This document shows positions 15,853-23,845 of a stretch of 64,000 nt of DNA, piece after piece. Made by a program: the position numbers and the translations under genes. The stretch lies in contig VXRC01000024.1 in assembly GCA_009838645.1 (NCBI GenBank), positions 144,494-208,493 on the forward strand. Reading direction: 5' to 3'. The stretch is from Gemmatimonadota bacterium. Lineage in GTDB: Bacteria; JAAXHH01. The notes beneath the pieces are model-generated. The model worked only from the letters and a program-made list of their open reading frames with translations, was not told the origin of the DNA and ran no database searches. Each line of letters begins with the position of its first letter. Position 1 is the stretch's first letter.

Positions 15853-16800
15853 TCAGGGCGCCTCGAAGGGCACCTGCTCGCGGGTGCGCAGTTCCATCGG
15901 CCGAAGCGCATGGTAGATGAATTCGTTGACCGGCGTGGGCACGTCCGCTTCCCTGCCCATGCGGACCAGCGCGCCGGTCTGGGCCTCCAATTCCGAGAAC
16001 CGTTCTTCCATGATGTCCCGCTGCATGGAGGCGGTACCGCCGTATTCCACGCTGTCCAGGATGGCCAGGGTCTGGGCCACGATGTCATCGGGGAGGTTGA
16101 CCCCCAGGGCGGTGGCCACCTGGTGGATCTCCTCCATGGCCGTCTCGAGGAGTCGCCGTGTTCCGGGCTGGCTGCGGACGACACCGATCGGCGCGCGGGT
16201 CACGCCGCCGATCCCGCTCCACGAGGCGATGAGAATGTACTTGCGCCACATGGCGGCCTGAATATCCGCCGGCGTGTCGACGATGAGTCCCCTGGTGCCT
16301 TCGAAGGCCCGCCGCAGCCGGTCCACCCGTTCGCTGGGCTGGTTGTCCCATTCGCCGAAATTGACGAAGGGTTCGTAGGCGACGTGCCGGATGAGTCCCG
16401 GTTCGGCGATGAACGAGACGATTCCGCATACGCCGCCGAGTACGTGACGCCAGCCGAATTCCTTTGCGAGTTGCTCCGGGGTCTCCACCCCGTTTTCCAT
16501 GGGCAGGATGCAGGTGTCCGGGCCGAGCAGGGGCCGGAGTCCGTCGAGGGCGTCGGGCACCTGCCAGCACTTGACGCAGAGCATGACGACGTCCACGTCG
16601 CCGGCCTGCCTGGAATCGCCGAAGGCCTCGATGGAGGGCAGCGTAAAGTCGCCCTTGGTGCTTTCCACGCGGAGACCGTCCCGCTGGAGGGCTTCCAGGT
16701 GCTCGCCGCGCGCGATGAAAACGACCTCTTCCCCCGCCTCGGCAAGCCGTCCGCCGTAATAACCGCCTACGCCTCCTGTACCGAATACCGCAATGCGCAC
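15853..16800 (-). CDS. 2-dehydropantoate 2-reductase (ketopantoate reductase) family protein
   Basis: 315 residues. The N-terminal NADP-binding motif is IAVFGTGGVGGYYGGRLAEAG, with IARGEHLEALQRDGLRVES next; VMLCVKCWQ and PMENGVETPEQL are the family's second and third landmarks, and the C-terminal helical domain includes a Lys in MWRKYILIAS. The start is GTG with GGAGG 6-7 bases upstream. It is the first gene of the corrinoid operon. Many PanE-like proteins are not pantothenate enzymes but reduce other 2-oxo acids; linkage to methyl-transfer genes suggests reduction of a 2-keto acid derived from the methylated substrate, which is speculation. Confidence 0.9.
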   Translation of the reverse strand: MRIAVFGTGGVGGYYGGRLAEAGEEVVFIARGEHLEALQRDGLRVESTKGDFTLPSIEAFGDSRQAGDVDVVMLCVKCWQVPDALDGLRPLLGPDTCILPMENGVETPEQLAKEFGWRHVLGGVCGIVSFIAEPGLIRHVAYEPFVNFGEWDNQPSERVDRLRRAFEGTRGLIVDTPADIQAAMWRKYILIASWSGIGGVTRAPIGVVRSQPGTRRLLETAMEEIHQVATALGVNLPDDIVAQTLAILDSVEYGGTASMQRDIMEERFSELEAQTGALVRMGREADVPTPVNEFIYHALRPMELRTREQVPFEAP

Positions 16801-16926
16801 ATGTGCCTCCGCTGGTCCGGGAATCCCGGTCGATGAATCAATTTCCTTATGACGCCTTCCATATGACGCCGCGCCGGGTCGTTAGCCGCCTTCGACTCCG
16901 GTCCGGCTCCGTCAAGCAAGCAGGCC

Positions 16927-16956
16927 AATATAATGGCATGAAGTTCGGGAGAGCAA
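16927..16956 (-). promoter_or_regulatory. Possible promoter of the corrinoid operon
   Basis: On the minus strand TTGCTC (16956-16951) is separated by 18 bases from TATATT (16932-16927). It would give a leader of ~120 bases before the PanE-like GTG. I looked for cobalamin-riboswitch-like conserved boxes in that leader and saw none. Confidence 0.35.
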
Positions 16957-17034
16957 CTGCTTTTCAAGTGATCCGGCGGGAGACCGCGGCCGGTGAGACG
17001 CACGGAGTACAACTCGCTCGTGCCGCTGTGTTCG

Positions 17035-18885
17035 TCAACCCCCGCCGCGCTCGAGGACGAAGGCTTCCATGGCGTAGTACTGGGGGAAACCGAGCTTGTC
17101 GAGACGCCGGGCCGTGTGGGTGTTGCGGTCCTGCACCCGCTCCCAGAATTCCCGGTCGTCGTACGCGCCGGGGAACATGGCGGTGTCCTTCTGGGATTCG
17201 TGCCGGAAGATGGCCTGGATCTTGCGCTGGAGGTCTTCGTAGGAAAGGGGAATGAACACGTCCGCCTCGTCCACTTCCCACTCCTGCCAGGCGCCCCGGT
17301 AGAGCCACACGTCCGGATCCGTCCTGTCGTAGACGGCGAGGGCCTGGTCGATGACCTCCTTGCACATGCGATGGGTGCCGTGGGGATCGGACAGGTCTCC
17401 GGCGACGAAGACGACTTCGGGGCGGATGTCATTGAGCAGATCGAGGACGATCCCCACGTCTTCTTCGCCGATGGGAAGCTTCTTCACCTGGCCGGTCTTG
17501 TAGAAGGGCAGGTCCAGGAACCTGGTCTTTTCCGGCGGGATGTCGAGCGTCGAAGCCGCCGCGATGGCTTCGGAACGGCGGATATTGGTCTTGATGACCT
17601 GGACTTCGGGGATGTCCACCTGGCCGGCCTGTTTCGTCTCGATGAAAGACCGCACCTTGTCCACGATGCCGTCGAACTTCGCGTGGGTGCATCCCAGGTC
17701 CCGGAAGGTCAGGCCGATGAAATCGATGAGCCGTTTCACGTCCTCGTCGAAGACGGCGATATTGCCGCTGGTCATGTAGGCGATGGTGATGTCGTTCCCG
17801 GCGCCGGACAGACGGTACAGCGTGCCGCCCATGGAGATGACGTCGTCGTCGGGGTGGGGCGAGAAGCAGATGCACCGCTTGTTGGAGAAGAAGTCCTCGC
17901 GGCCGTAGATCTTGGCGCGGACCGCCTCGAAGGTCTTCCGGTTGAGTTCATCGACCGAAGGGACGGTATCGACCAGGGAGTAGAGGTCGCAGGCGTTGTA
18001 ATCCCTTCGCTGCAGGTGCAACACCGGTTTCTCCACCTGCTCGCACAGCCAGAGCACGGCCCGTTGCGAGAGCTGGTCGGTCCAATCCACCGCGTGATTG
18101 TTCAGCCAGGGACGCTTTACCCGGGTCAGTTCGGTGGACGCGGGCGGATCGATGAAGACCGTCGCGTTCGGGTGGTTCTGGAGGTAGCTGGCCGCCACGA
18201 GGGGGCTGACTTCGCCCTCCACCGCCTGCCGGATGATGGGCGCCTTGTGTTCGCCCGTGGCCATGAGGATGATGCGTTCCGCGTCGAGGATGGTTCCAAC
18301 GCCCATGGTCACCGCCTCGATGGGCACGTTGTCCTCGCCGAAGAAATCGGAAGCGGCGTCCTTGCGCGTGCTCTCGTCCAGCCGGATCAGCCGGGTGCGG
18401 GTGTTCGGCAGGGAACCCGGCTCGTTGAATCCGATGTGGCCGGTGCGCCCGATGCCCAGGAGCTGGATGCCGATGCCGCCCACGGACCGGATCCGTTCCT
18501 CGAACCAGGCGCAGTGATCCTCGATTTCCTCCGGGGCCAGGTCGCCCAGGGGGATGTGGATCTGGTCCGAGGGTATGTCGACGTGGTCGAAGAGATACTC
18601 GTGCATGTAGCGGTGATAGCTCTGGGCCGACTGCCGCGACATGGGGTAGTACTCGTCGAGGTTGAAGGTGACGATGTTCTCGAAACTGACGCCGCCGTGG
18701 TGCAGCGCGATCAGTTCCCCGTATACGTCGATGGGCGTGGAACCCGTGCAGAGCCCCAGAACGGCCATCTTCCCCGCCTCGGCGCGCGCCTGCGCGTAAT
18801 CGACGATCTCCCTGGCGACGGTCCGGGAGAGCGCCTTGTGGTCGGGACAGATGGCGACGGGAATGTGTTCGGTGGCAGGATGCAT
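17035..18885 (-). CDS. NagB-like glucosamine-6-phosphate deaminase fused to PIG-L deacetylase
   Basis: 616 residues in two domains. Residues ~10-260 are NagB-like: VLGLCTGSTPIDVYGELI, FNLDEYYPM and LGIGRTGHIGFNEPGSLP. Residues ~330-580 are a PIG-L/LmbE N-acetylglucosaminyl deacetylase: FSPHPDDDVISMGGTL (343-358) with the PHPDD zinc motif, and a later DLSDPHGTHRMC with the third zinc His. The order deaminase-then-deacetylase suits stepwise use of N-acetylglucosamine-type substrates. Odd: the catalytic Asp of E. coli NagB (Asp141 in GNDGHI) is Thr148 here (GRTGHI), which also seems typical of long fused forms. Long NagB/PIG-L fusions occur in Bacteroidetes and relatives. Confidence 0.9.
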   Translation of the reverse strand: MHPATEHIPVAICPDHKALSRTVAREIVDYAQARAEAGKMAVLGLCTGSTPIDVYGELIALHHGGVSFENIVTFNLDEYYPMSRQSAQSYHRYMHEYLFDHVDIPSDQIHIPLGDLAPEEIEDHCAWFEERIRSVGGIGIQLLGIGRTGHIGFNEPGSLPNTRTRLIRLDESTRKDAASDFFGEDNVPIEAVTMGVGTILDAERIILMATGEHKAPIIRQAVEGEVSPLVAASYLQNHPNATVFIDPPASTELTRVKRPWLNNHAVDWTDQLSQRAVLWLCEQVEKPVLHLQRRDYNACDLYSLVDTVPSVDELNRKTFEAVRAKIYGREDFFSNKRCICFSPHPDDDVISMGGTLYRLSGAGNDITIAYMTSGNIAVFDEDVKRLIDFIGLTFRDLGCTHAKFDGIVDKVRSFIETKQAGQVDIPEVQVIKTNIRRSEAIAAASTLDIPPEKTRFLDLPFYKTGQVKKLPIGEEDVGIVLDLLNDIRPEVVFVAGDLSDPHGTHRMCKEVIDQALAVYDRTDPDVWLYRGAWQEWEVDEADVFIPLSYEDLQRKIQAIFRHESQKDTAMFPGAYDDREFWERVQDRNTHTARRLDKLGFPQYYAMEAFVLERGGG

Positions 18886-18915
18886 ATAACGTTCCGGTCA
18901 AACGTCTGACACTGT

Positions 18916-18970
18916 GTGGCGACGGTTACGCCGTGCGGCGACGGTTACGCCGGGCGGCCACAGTTACGCC
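18916..18970 (+). repeat. Short tandem repeat (three ~17-19 bp units)
   Basis: Three units ending in GGTTACGCC or GTTACGCC at 18916-18932, 18933-18951 and 18952-18970; the second and third differ at a few positions. The array lies between the NagB/PIG-L gene and the methyltransferase stop codon (18964), overlapping the latter's end. Confidence 0.75.
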
Positions 18971-19602
18971 GCGGGTTTCTGCCCCGAGGCCATGAAGATC
19001 CCTATGCGGGCGAAATCGTCACAGCAGGTCGACTGCACTTCGCAGCAGGTGCCGGCGTCGTCCACGCGGACGTCCCGCAGTCCCGCGGCCTCGAACCAGG
19101 TCCTGATATCGGTTCGCTTGAATCCCAGCCAGCGGTCGTGGTGCTCTTCGCGCAGAAACTCGAACTTGTGTTCGTCCGCGTCCGTGATCACCAGTTTCCC
19201 TCCCGGTTTCAGGATTCTTGACATTTCCCGGATGGCGTCCGGCGGTGATTCAACGTGATGGAGGCACATGTTGGCGAAGGCGTAGTCGACCGTTTCAGCT
19301 TGAACGGGCAGGTCCTCGGCGTTTCCGACGCGATAGTCGATCGCCGGGTGCCCGGCGAATTTCGTCTTCATTTCGTTCAGGATGGCTTCGGACTGGTCGA
19401 CGGCAATCACCCGCAGCCCTTCCTCGATCAGGCCCTGTGAGATTAACCCTGTGCCGGCGCCGATGTCGGCGGCGACTTTGCCCGCTTCGACCGCGGCGGC
19501 CGCCAGGGCGCCCACCCGGACGTCGTCAGAATAATACCCTTCGCGCATTTCGTCCCAGTCCCGGGCGACGCGATCGAAGAAGTCCCTGCTGCTCATCGGC
19601 AT
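18964..19602 (-). CDS. Class I SAM-dependent methyltransferase with Cys-rich C-terminus
   Basis: 212 residues, UbiE/Methyltransf_11-like Rossmann fold: motif I VAADIGAGTGLIS (~44-56), AVDQSEAIL, NAEDLPVQAETVDYAF, LHHVESP and LKPGGKLVITDAD. The C-terminal 25 residues carry two cysteine pairs, Cys186-Cys187 and Cys193-Cys194 (GTCCEVQSTCCDDF), before IGIFMASGQKP. Such paired cysteines recall metal(loid)-responsive methyltransferases, so a thiophilic substrate such as arsenic is possible, but the classic ArsM cysteine set is not present. Two start ATGs are possible (residue 1 or 3), both served by AAGGAAGG. It is a single gene with no obvious partner. Confidence 0.85.
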   Translation of the reverse strand: MPMSSRDFFDRVARDWDEMREGYYSDDVRVGALAAAAVEAGKVAADIGAGTGLISQGLIEEGLRVIAVDQSEAILNEMKTKFAGHPAIDYRVGNAEDLPVQAETVDYAFANMCLHHVESPPDAIREMSRILKPGGKLVITDADEHKFEFLREEHHDRWLGFKRTDIRTWFEAAGLRDVRVDDAGTCCEVQSTCCDDFARIGIFMASGQKPAA

Positions 19603-19807
19603 GCCTTCCTTGTGTGTGCCATGGCTGGCCTGTGTGCCTTGCGTGTACCATCTCGCGTACGCGCAGGCTTGTATTATAATTGCACGCGTTCAATATACAT
19701 ATATTATCAAATTACACGCGAAAGTGTCAATTCCTTCACGAACCCGTGCCCGGACGTTCACGTAACTGACTTGAATAACGGGAGTTATTCATCGTTTCCC
19801 ATTCCTC

Positions 19808-20662
19808 ATGAGACTATGCCTGGATAGTTTCGTCCCGCCGCTCGAGCGAATCACGAAGGGAACCGCAAGCTGGGTCAGGGAGCTGGGTTTCGACGTCATC
19901 GGCGTGGACCTGGAACCGGCCGTGCCGGTCGATGCGAACGCCTGCCGCGCAGTCCGCGAGATCCTCGAGGATGAAGGCGTCTCTATCGGGCAGGTCTGGA
20001 GCGTGGGCACGCCGCTCGTGCGTCCGGATCCCGATGAATCCGCGGCTCATCTCGAGGTCCTGCGCGAGCGCGTGCCCCTGGCCGCGGCCCTCGGTTGCCG
20101 CGTGCTGCTCACGGAGGCCGGCGGCATGCATCCGGCGAACGCCTGGTATCCCCACCCGGAGAACCACGGCGAAGAAGCGCTGGCGCGTCTCGTCGCGGCG
20201 TTGAAGGAGATCGCACCCTTCGCCGCGGACCACGGCGTTATCATCGCGCCGGAGATGTCGCTGATGACGATCCTGTCCACGGTGGCCCGGGCGGAAGCCA
20301 TGGTCGCGGAAGTCGGCCACCCCGGCGTAGGGGTCAACTTCGATCCCGCCAACATACTGGATCCCCTGTCCCTTTTCGGTTCCGGCGCGTTCGTGGACGA
20401 TGCCTTCGACCGCCTGGGAGGCCACATCGTGAACGTCCACGCCAAGGATGCGGCGGCCCGGAACGTGCCGCTCATCGTGCACCTCGAGGAACGGCCCGCC
20501 GGGCAGGGCGTGCTGGACTACGAGCGCCTGTTGCGCCGCGCGGCATCCCTGCCGGAATGGACGTGCATCGTCGTGGAGCACCTGACCGATTACGGACAGG
20601 TGGATGCGGTGAGGCGGTTCCTGGTGGAAACGGCCGAAAAGGCGGGCGTGCGGTTCGAGTAA
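19808..20662 (+). CDS. Sugar phosphate isomerase/epimerase (xylose-isomerase-like TIM barrel)
   Basis: 284 residues of the AP_endonuc_2 / IolE-like TIM barrel. MRLCLDSFVPPLERI opens the first strand; metal-binding residues typical of the family are seen as a Glu in VIIAPEMSLM, an Asp/Asn in VGVNFDPANILD, a His in HIVNVHAKDAA (with Lys-Asp), and a final Glu in CIVVEHLTDYG. Members isomerise or epimerise ketoses, inosose or related sugars. No strong ribosome site is visible upstream. The gene stands alone, with the PhyH gene convergent downstream. Confidence 0.85.
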   Translation: MRLCLDSFVPPLERITKGTASWVRELGFDVIGVDLEPAVPVDANACRAVREILEDEGVSIGQVWSVGTPLVRPDPDESAAHLEVLRERVPLAAALGCRVLLTEAGGMHPANAWYPHPENHGEEALARLVAALKEIAPFAADHGVIIAPEMSLMTILSTVARAEAMVAEVGHPGVGVNFDPANILDPLSLFGSGAFVDDAFDRLGGHIVNVHAKDAAARNVPLIVHLEERPAGQGVLDYERLLRRAASLPEWTCIVVEHLTDYGQVDAVRRFLVETAEKAGVRFE

Positions 20663-20744
20663 CCGGCCGCGGGTGACCTCCCGGCTCGGGACAGGTTGGT
20701 GCGCTGCGCGCTGCCGGCATCATGGGCAACCGGCCGCGGGCGAC
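20661..20744 (+). repeat. Near-identical 17-bp direct repeat between convergent genes
   Basis: AACCGGCCGCGGGTGAC at 20661-20677 recurs with one change (GGGCGAC) at 20728-20744. The second copy overlaps no coding end other than lying just before the convergent PhyH stop. No function inferred. Confidence 0.55.
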
Positions 20745-20746
20745 TC

Positions 20747-21718
20747 CTACGCGCAGAGCTCGTGGTCTTTGCTCCACCGGTTGAAGGACGGGTTCGGCAG
20801 ACCGGCGAGGGCGTCCCTGGCATCCAGCCACATCTGGTTCCAGGCCACGGGATCAGTCAGGATACGCTCCGGGTTGGCCTGACTGCGTGCCACGAATCCG
20901 GGAAAAGCGCCTCGTCCCGACGCCTGGCCGATGGGGTTGTAGCGCAGGTCGTAGCTCCACCGGATCTCGTTGCTCTTGTTGGGCAGCGACGAGTGGCAGG
21001 TGTGCTTGTGCAGGAACAGGACGTCGCCGGGCTTTGTCGGCTGGGGAACGGCCGTGGACCGGTCCTTTACCTTCTCGGGGATTTCGAGACCCCAGATATC
21101 GGGGCAGTGGTGAAGCAGCCCGTCGCGGTGGCTTTCGGGGATGACGGCCAGGCATCCCTGGTCGACGGTCGCCTCTTTCAACGAGAACCAGACCGTCAGC
21201 ATGTCGGTGTCGTCGGCCTCTTTCGTGACGACGCCGTTGTCCTGGTGCCACGGCGAGATGCCGAGTTGAATGCGTCCCGTGTTGGGGTTGATCGGCGTCA
21301 GGTGCTCGGGCAGCTTGATGCGCACGTGCTGGACCGGGTTGGAGTAGATCTCCGGACCGATGAAGCACTCCACTGCATCGAGCAGCCGGGGGTTGGTCAG
21401 GACGTTGAACACCGCGGGACCGCACCAGAACGGTGTGTCTTCCTTGATATTACCCTGGGGCAGGGTGAAATCGAAATACTGCTGGTGTACCATGCCGCTC
21501 TCACCCCAGACTTTCGTGATGCGTTCGCCGAACGGCAGGTCTTCGTACCTGGATTCGATTCTACCGGCCAGGAAGAGCTCTTCCGCCAGTTGATCGAGCA
21601 CGGTTCCGTACTCCTCGATCACGGGGTCGAGTACAGATTCCTGGTCCAGCAGGCCCCGCACCATCAGGTATCCCTGGTCTTCGAAGAAGGCCATCTGTTC
21701 GTCGGAAATGGGTGACAT
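20747..21718 (-). CDS. Phytanoyl-CoA dioxygenase (PhyH) family protein
   Basis: 323 residues of the Fe(II)/2-oxoglutarate-dependent PhyH family. It starts FFEDQGYLMVRGLLD after six residues, has the iron-binding His158-x-Asp160 (ISPWHQDNGVV), a distal His in LFLHKHTCHSSLPNKSNE followed by the 2-oxoglutarate Arg (IRWSYDLRYNP). AGGGAGG precedes the ATG. The family hydroxylates unactivated carbons on varied small molecules (phytanoyl-CoA, ectoine, halogenated or lipid substrates). It has no metabolic neighbours that fix the substrate. Two other PhyH genes lie further along the window. Confidence 0.9.
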   Translation of the reverse strand: MSPISDEQMAFFEDQGYLMVRGLLDQESVLDPVIEEYGTVLDQLAEELFLAGRIESRYEDLPFGERITKVWGESGMVHQQYFDFTLPQGNIKEDTPFWCGPAVFNVLTNPRLLDAVECFIGPEIYSNPVQHVRIKLPEHLTPINPNTGRIQLGISPWHQDNGVVTKEADDTDMLTVWFSLKEATVDQGCLAVIPESHRDGLLHHCPDIWGLEIPEKVKDRSTAVPQPTKPGDVLFLHKHTCHSSLPNKSNEIRWSYDLRYNPIGQASGRGAFPGFVARSQANPERILTDPVAWNQMWLDARDALAGLPNPSFNRWSKDHELCA

Positions 21719-22016
21719 TACAACCTCCCTATCGCCTTTCGCCGGGGTCTGGCGGGTCGTCCGCGTCAGGACGCGTCAACATATAGACAAGAATTCGGCG
21801 CGTCAGCGGTATATTCTGGGTGGAACCGGGTTCGACGTTATACTATTCATATTGTATAGTCGGCAAGTATAGTCGGCCGGTCTTATTATAGCGGCCGTTC
21901 GGACCGCGCGCAAGGGAAGATGGCTCGCGGTTCTCGATAGCGGTTCCTTAAGTTCGCAACCGGTGTTTGTGTTGGCGGCGCCCGCGTCATGCCCGATCCG
22001 CCGCATTGACTGAAAG
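21719..22016 (+). other. Divergent intergenic region
   Basis: No gene is seen between the PhyH start and the ECF sigma gene. The part 21836-21895 is AT-rich and contains TATAC-(10)-GTATA as an inverted repeat and two copies of GTATAGTCGGC about 12 bases apart; these may be promoter or operator elements for one of the divergent genes. No convincing -35/-10 pair with normal spacing was found. Confidence 0.4.
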
Positions 22017-22607
22017 GTGCCGTTGCCCGTGGCCGAAAACCATCGATCCGGACCGGGACGGGATGATGCGCCGGATGACCGGCAGGAGGTCTTTCAAAGG
22101 CTCTTCGACGCGTGGCACGGACGCATCTACCAGACCTGCTTCCGGCTCATGGGACACCCGCAGGAGGCGGAGGACATCACCCAGGACGTTTTCGTACGGG
22201 CCATGCAGGCTTACGACCGGTTCCGGGGCGACGCCGACCCGGGCACGTGGCTTTACCGTATCGCGGTGAACCAGTGCCTCAACGTCCGGCGCCGAAAACG
22301 CCGGCTGCAGTGGCTGGCCCTGGACTTCTGGAACGAGGGCGTCGACGAGACGACATCGACCGGAGACCGGAGCGGCGGTGTCGAGGACGAACTTCAGCGG
22401 ACGGACCGGGAGCGCATCGTCGGGAAGGCTATCGACGCGCTCCCCGAACGGCAGCGCACGGCCCTGATCCTCTCCCATTTCGAGCGCATGTCCTACAAGT
22501 CCATAGCCGAAACCATGGACTGCACGCCTTCCGCGGTGGAGTCCCTGCTGCACCGGGCCAAGACCAATCTCGCCAGGCGCCTGCGGCCGCACCTGGGCGA
22601 GCTGTGA
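22017..22607 (+). CDS. ECF-type sigma-70 family RNA polymerase sigma factor
   Basis: About 196 residues. Region 2 (~25-95): FDAWHGRIYQTCFRLMGHPQ, EAEDITQDVFVRAMQAYDRF and TWLYRIAVNQCLN. Region 4 (~140-190): DALPERQRTALILSHFERMS, YKSIAETMDCTPSAVESLLH. Starts are GTG at 22017 or GTG four codons later, the second better spaced from GAAAGGTG. It heads a gene row: a membrane protein with anti-sigma features, a Spy-like protein, the RND adaptor and two RND pumps. This sigma factor probably controls that efflux/envelope-stress operon and its own gene. Confidence 0.92.
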   Translation: MPLPVAENHRSGPGRDDAPDDRQEVFQRLFDAWHGRIYQTCFRLMGHPQEAEDITQDVFVRAMQAYDRFRGDADPGTWLYRIAVNQCLNVRRRKRRLQWLALDFWNEGVDETTSTGDRSGGVEDELQRTDRERIVGKAIDALPERQRTALILSHFERMSYKSIAETMDCTPSAVESLLHRAKTNLARRLRPHLGEL

Positions 22608-22778
22608 TTCGTTCGCGCGGCCCCGCCGCAATACGTGGGCCGGTCCAGTCGCATCGAGTTGCACAAAAAACGAATGGATCGGGCGATCGGGTTGTCTAAG
22701 CGAACAGATAGGGACAGTCAGTGAACCGACCGCACCGTCCCACGGACCCACAGGACCATCAACAGGCGGACGAACATC

Positions 22779-23273
22779 ATGAATCAACGGTACTTCGAAG
22801 ACCGGATCATGCTCTATATCGACGGCGATCTTCCGCCCGATGAAAGGGCCCGGTGCGAAGAGTACCTGCGTTCCCATCCGCGATACCGCGAGCGGGTCGA
22901 CGCGCTTCGTCAGGCCTGGAATTCGGATAACCTGCTGAACGTGACCGGGCCTACCCTGCGACTGCGTATGCGTTTCGAGGCCGCGCTCCGGGGCGAAGAC
23001 ATCATCGAAACCGGCCCAACAGTGGGGACGCGGATCGCCTGGCTTGCCCGTCCGGCGCTGATGGCCGTTACGCTGGTCGCGGGCATCCTGATCGGGACCT
23101 ATCTCGGCAGCGGCACCAACGGAGATATGGCGGGGATCGAACCGTTACCCGTGCAAACCGGCGTAGTGGCTTACTCTTTTGCCAATGACCTGCAGGAAAT
23201 CTCATCCGAGCCGGTGGAACAGGAATTCCTGCTGCTGGACTGGGTCGAAACAGGGGACGATACCGGACGATGA
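22779..23273 (+). CDS. Putative anti-sigma factor (single membrane span)
   Basis: 164 residues. The first ~75 residues resemble the cytosolic anti-sigma domain of the zf-HC2/RseA kind (DRIMLYIDGDLPPDERARCEE and YLRSHPRYRERVDALRQAW), although only one Cys is present so zinc coordination is incomplete. A hydrophobic span follows (ALMAVTLVAGILIGTYLG, ~93-110), then a ~50-residue periplasmic tail ending in EFLLLDWVETGDD. Position directly after an ECF sigma gene supports the role. Its stop codon overlaps the next start as ATGA. Confidence 0.8.
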   Translation: MNQRYFEDRIMLYIDGDLPPDERARCEEYLRSHPRYRERVDALRQAWNSDNLLNVTGPTLRLRMRFEAALRGEDIIETGPTVGTRIAWLARPALMAVTLVAGILIGTYLGSGTNGDMAGIEPLPVQTGVVAYSFANDLQEISSEPVEQEFLLLDWVETGDDTGR

Positions 23274-23728
23274 AGAAGAAGCTGATCATATGGGGCGTGG
23301 TCCTGCTGACGGTCATCAACCTGGCTTCGCTGGCGACGCGCGCATACCATCGCTGGGGCGACGACGAGCGCCGCAGCCGGGAGGACCGGCGCGAGGCAAG
23401 GATGTCCATCACCGAACGGCTCGGCCTCACCGAGGCCCAGGTGGAACAGGTCAGGCAGATGCGGACCGAACTCGGAGATCAACTGACGCCCTACCGGGAT
23501 GGTTACCGTGAAAAACGGGACCAGTTGTACGATCTGCTCATGGCGCCGGACGTCGACCGCGGGGAGATCGACCGGGTCAAGGCGCAGATGGATTCGCTCC
23601 AGGCGGAGCGGGAAGCCATCGTCTTCGACTACATCGTGGCGCACAAGGAAGTGCTTACCCCGGAGCAGCAGACGGAATTCTTCACCATGATCAAGGAGCG
23701 GTTCCGAAGCGGATACCGTCGTAGATAG
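23270..23728 (+). CDS. Spy/CpxP-like periplasmic protein
   Basis: 152 residues. An N-terminal membrane or signal segment (MKKKLIIWGVVLLTVINLAS) is followed by a charged linker and an all-helical region with ITERLGLTEAQVEQVRQM and VLTPEQQTEFFTM: two LTxxQ-type motifs, the mark of the Spy/CpxP/ZraP group of periplasmic chaperones and metal sensors. Coupled to the anti-sigma gene by a 4-bp overlap. Such proteins feed envelope or metal stress signals to the sigma/anti-sigma pair or protect periplasmic proteins; here it may be the sensor for the efflux operon. Confidence 0.83.
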   Translation: MKKKLIIWGVVLLTVINLASLATRAYHRWGDDERRSREDRREARMSITERLGLTEAQVEQVRQMRTELGDQLTPYRDGYREKRDQLYDLLMAPDVDRGEIDRVKAQMDSLQAEREAIVFDYIVAHKEVLTPEQQTEFFTMIKERFRSGYRRR

Positions 23729-23845
23729 CGGGGCCGGCCGCGTGTGTGCCCGGGAAAGCCTGGAGGGCGTCGGAAAAAACCCGCGGCGCAGCTGGGAAAA
23801 CGTTGAAACCGGATTGTGAAGGATCTACCATCGGAGGAGCAGTTC

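Noticed and set aside
16801-16926. Cobalamin riboswitch ahead of the corrinoid operon
   Set aside because: The leader was scanned for the conserved B12-box-like sequence and associated hairpins; none was recognised, so no riboswitch is claimed.
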